Below are positions 5,016-5,622 of a DNA stretch of 5,622 nucleotides, one piece after another. The position numbers and the translations under genes are program-made. Source of the stretch: Thermomicrobiaceae bacterium (lineage in GTDB: Bacteria; Chloroflexota; Chloroflexia; Thermomicrobiales; Thermomicrobiaceae); NCBI GenBank assembly GCA_007123655.1, contig SKKR01000430.1, forward strand, positions 1 through 5,622, read 5' to 3'. The first letter of the stretch is position 1, and every line of letters begins with the position of its first letter. Below the pieces are notes generated by a model. It searched no databases and had not been told where the DNA came from. It saw only the letters and a program-made list of their open reading frames with translations.

Positions 5016-5622
5016 TCAGGCTGGCTGACGCACGGTTTCGAAGAAATCGCCGATCTTCTCAGCGACCCTTTCAGGTGCGATCATGGGACCCAGGTGCCCC
5101 AGGCCCGGCAACTCATGCACAGTGGTCTGTGGAACCTGCTCGTCGACGTAACGAATGCCCGCGTGAAACCAGGAAGCTGAAGCTTCCGTGGTGCTTCCGC
5201 CTTTCAGGAGCAGTATTGGTGCTGTGATTTTTCCCAGCGCCGAGGCGTCCGTGGGGCTCGGGCCCTCGTAATCGCGGATCTGCTGGAAAGTCGCCAGGTC
5301 ATCGGGAGCGTTGGCACCCAGTATCTCGAAGGCGCCGGCTTCTTCCAGAGCAGCGTTCTCTTCGCCGTTGCCGACAAACTCCGACCAGATGCGCATTCCA
5401 TCGGCGAGTCGACCCTGCTGGACCTCCTCAGCTTCGCGCATGACGGTGCTGACCATCCGCTCGCGCACCTCCTCCGATATCGGCTCCGCGACCGCAGGCT
5501 CGTACGCCACTACCCCCGTGAGGTCCGCGAGCCTGCTTGCCGCGCCCAGCACATTGCGGCCACCAAACGAGAGCCCGACCAGTCCGACCGGTTCCCCGAT
5601 GCTCGATGCGTAGGCCACGACA
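5016..5622 (-). CDS. Alpha/beta hydrolase, 5'-partial
   Basis: The C-terminal 201 residues of an alpha/beta-fold hydrolase are visible, with the frame open to the right edge. A GTG at 5618 is internal, since V-V-A-Y reads through it. The nucleophile elbow is GLSFGG, with Ser at fragment residue 18 (codon 5568-5570). The strand PILLLKGG and the C-terminal LPGLGHLGPM, whose His at about residue 176 is the probable catalytic base, follow in the normal order. The segment between about 45 and 130 is a helical cap rich in Glu. The catalytic acid is not obvious: after LLLKGG comes STTEASA, where relatives usually have Asp or Glu. About 70 N-terminal residues, including the oxyanion-hole motif, lie outside. 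The family includes esterases, lactonases and haloperoxidase-like proteins, so the substrate is unknown. It is on the same strand as the methyltransferase operon but separated from it by the decayed repeat. Confidence 0.88.
   Translation of the reverse strand, partial: VVAYASSIGEPVGLVGLSFGGRNVLGAASRLADLTGVVAYEPAVAEPISEEVRERMVSTVMREAEEVQQGRLADGMRIWSEFVGNGEENAALEEAGAFEILGANAPDDLATFQQIRDYEGPSPTDASALGKITAPILLLKGGSTTEASASWFHAGIRYVDEQVPQTTVHELPGLGHLGPMIAPERVAEKIGDFFETVRQPA

Overview
The window is GC-rich, tightly packed bacterial DNA. It combines a luciferase-like F420-type oxidoreductase, a SAM methyltransferase, a SnoaL-like protein, a TPR/LuxR regulator and an alpha/beta hydrolase. That mix is typical of Actinomycetota or Chloroflexota, but nothing here fixes the taxon. 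There are no RNA genes, CRISPR arrays, transposases or phage genes that I can see. Both edges cut through genes.

Layout. Positions 2-766 (+) hold most of a luciferase-like (LLM) oxidoreductase, called copy A, open at the left edge. Positions 831-1175 (+) hold a frameshifted remnant of a second LLM gene, copy B. A hairpin at 1198-1241 follows. Then three genes run leftward on the minus strand: a class I SAM methyltransferase (1264-2067), a SnoaL-like protein (2144-2575) and a TPR/LuxR-type regulator (2739-4400). Positions 4401-5015 contain no intact gene. They hold the luxR upstream region, the tail of a third LLM gene (copy C, about 4605-4739, +), a second copy of the hairpin (4753-4797) and the last 20 codons of a second methyltransferase carrying a nonsense codon (4820-4879, -). 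An alpha/beta hydrolase (5016-5622, -) runs off the right edge.

The most notable structure is the repeated junction 'LLM 3' end - hairpin - methyltransferase 3' end (convergent)'. It occurs at about 1093-1323 and again in direct orientation at about 4647-4879, offset by 3554-3556 bp. The two copies stay colinear through the noncoding hairpin and its flanks. The methyltransferase-snoaL-luxR block therefore lies between direct repeats, as expected from an old tandem duplication of an LLM/methyltransferase cluster followed by decay. Copy A shares the same 3' end, including the bases around its stop codon, so three LLM tails are present and only copy A looks functional.

How the genes may work together is inferred. 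The regulator, SnoaL-like protein and methyltransferase share a strand and could form one leftward transcription unit, with the regulator controlling small-molecule modification enzymes (flavin/F420 redox, methylation, SnoaL-type chemistry, hydrolysis). No substrate can be read from the sequence. I did not find a convincing wholly new system; the duplicated and decaying convergent module is the real signal.
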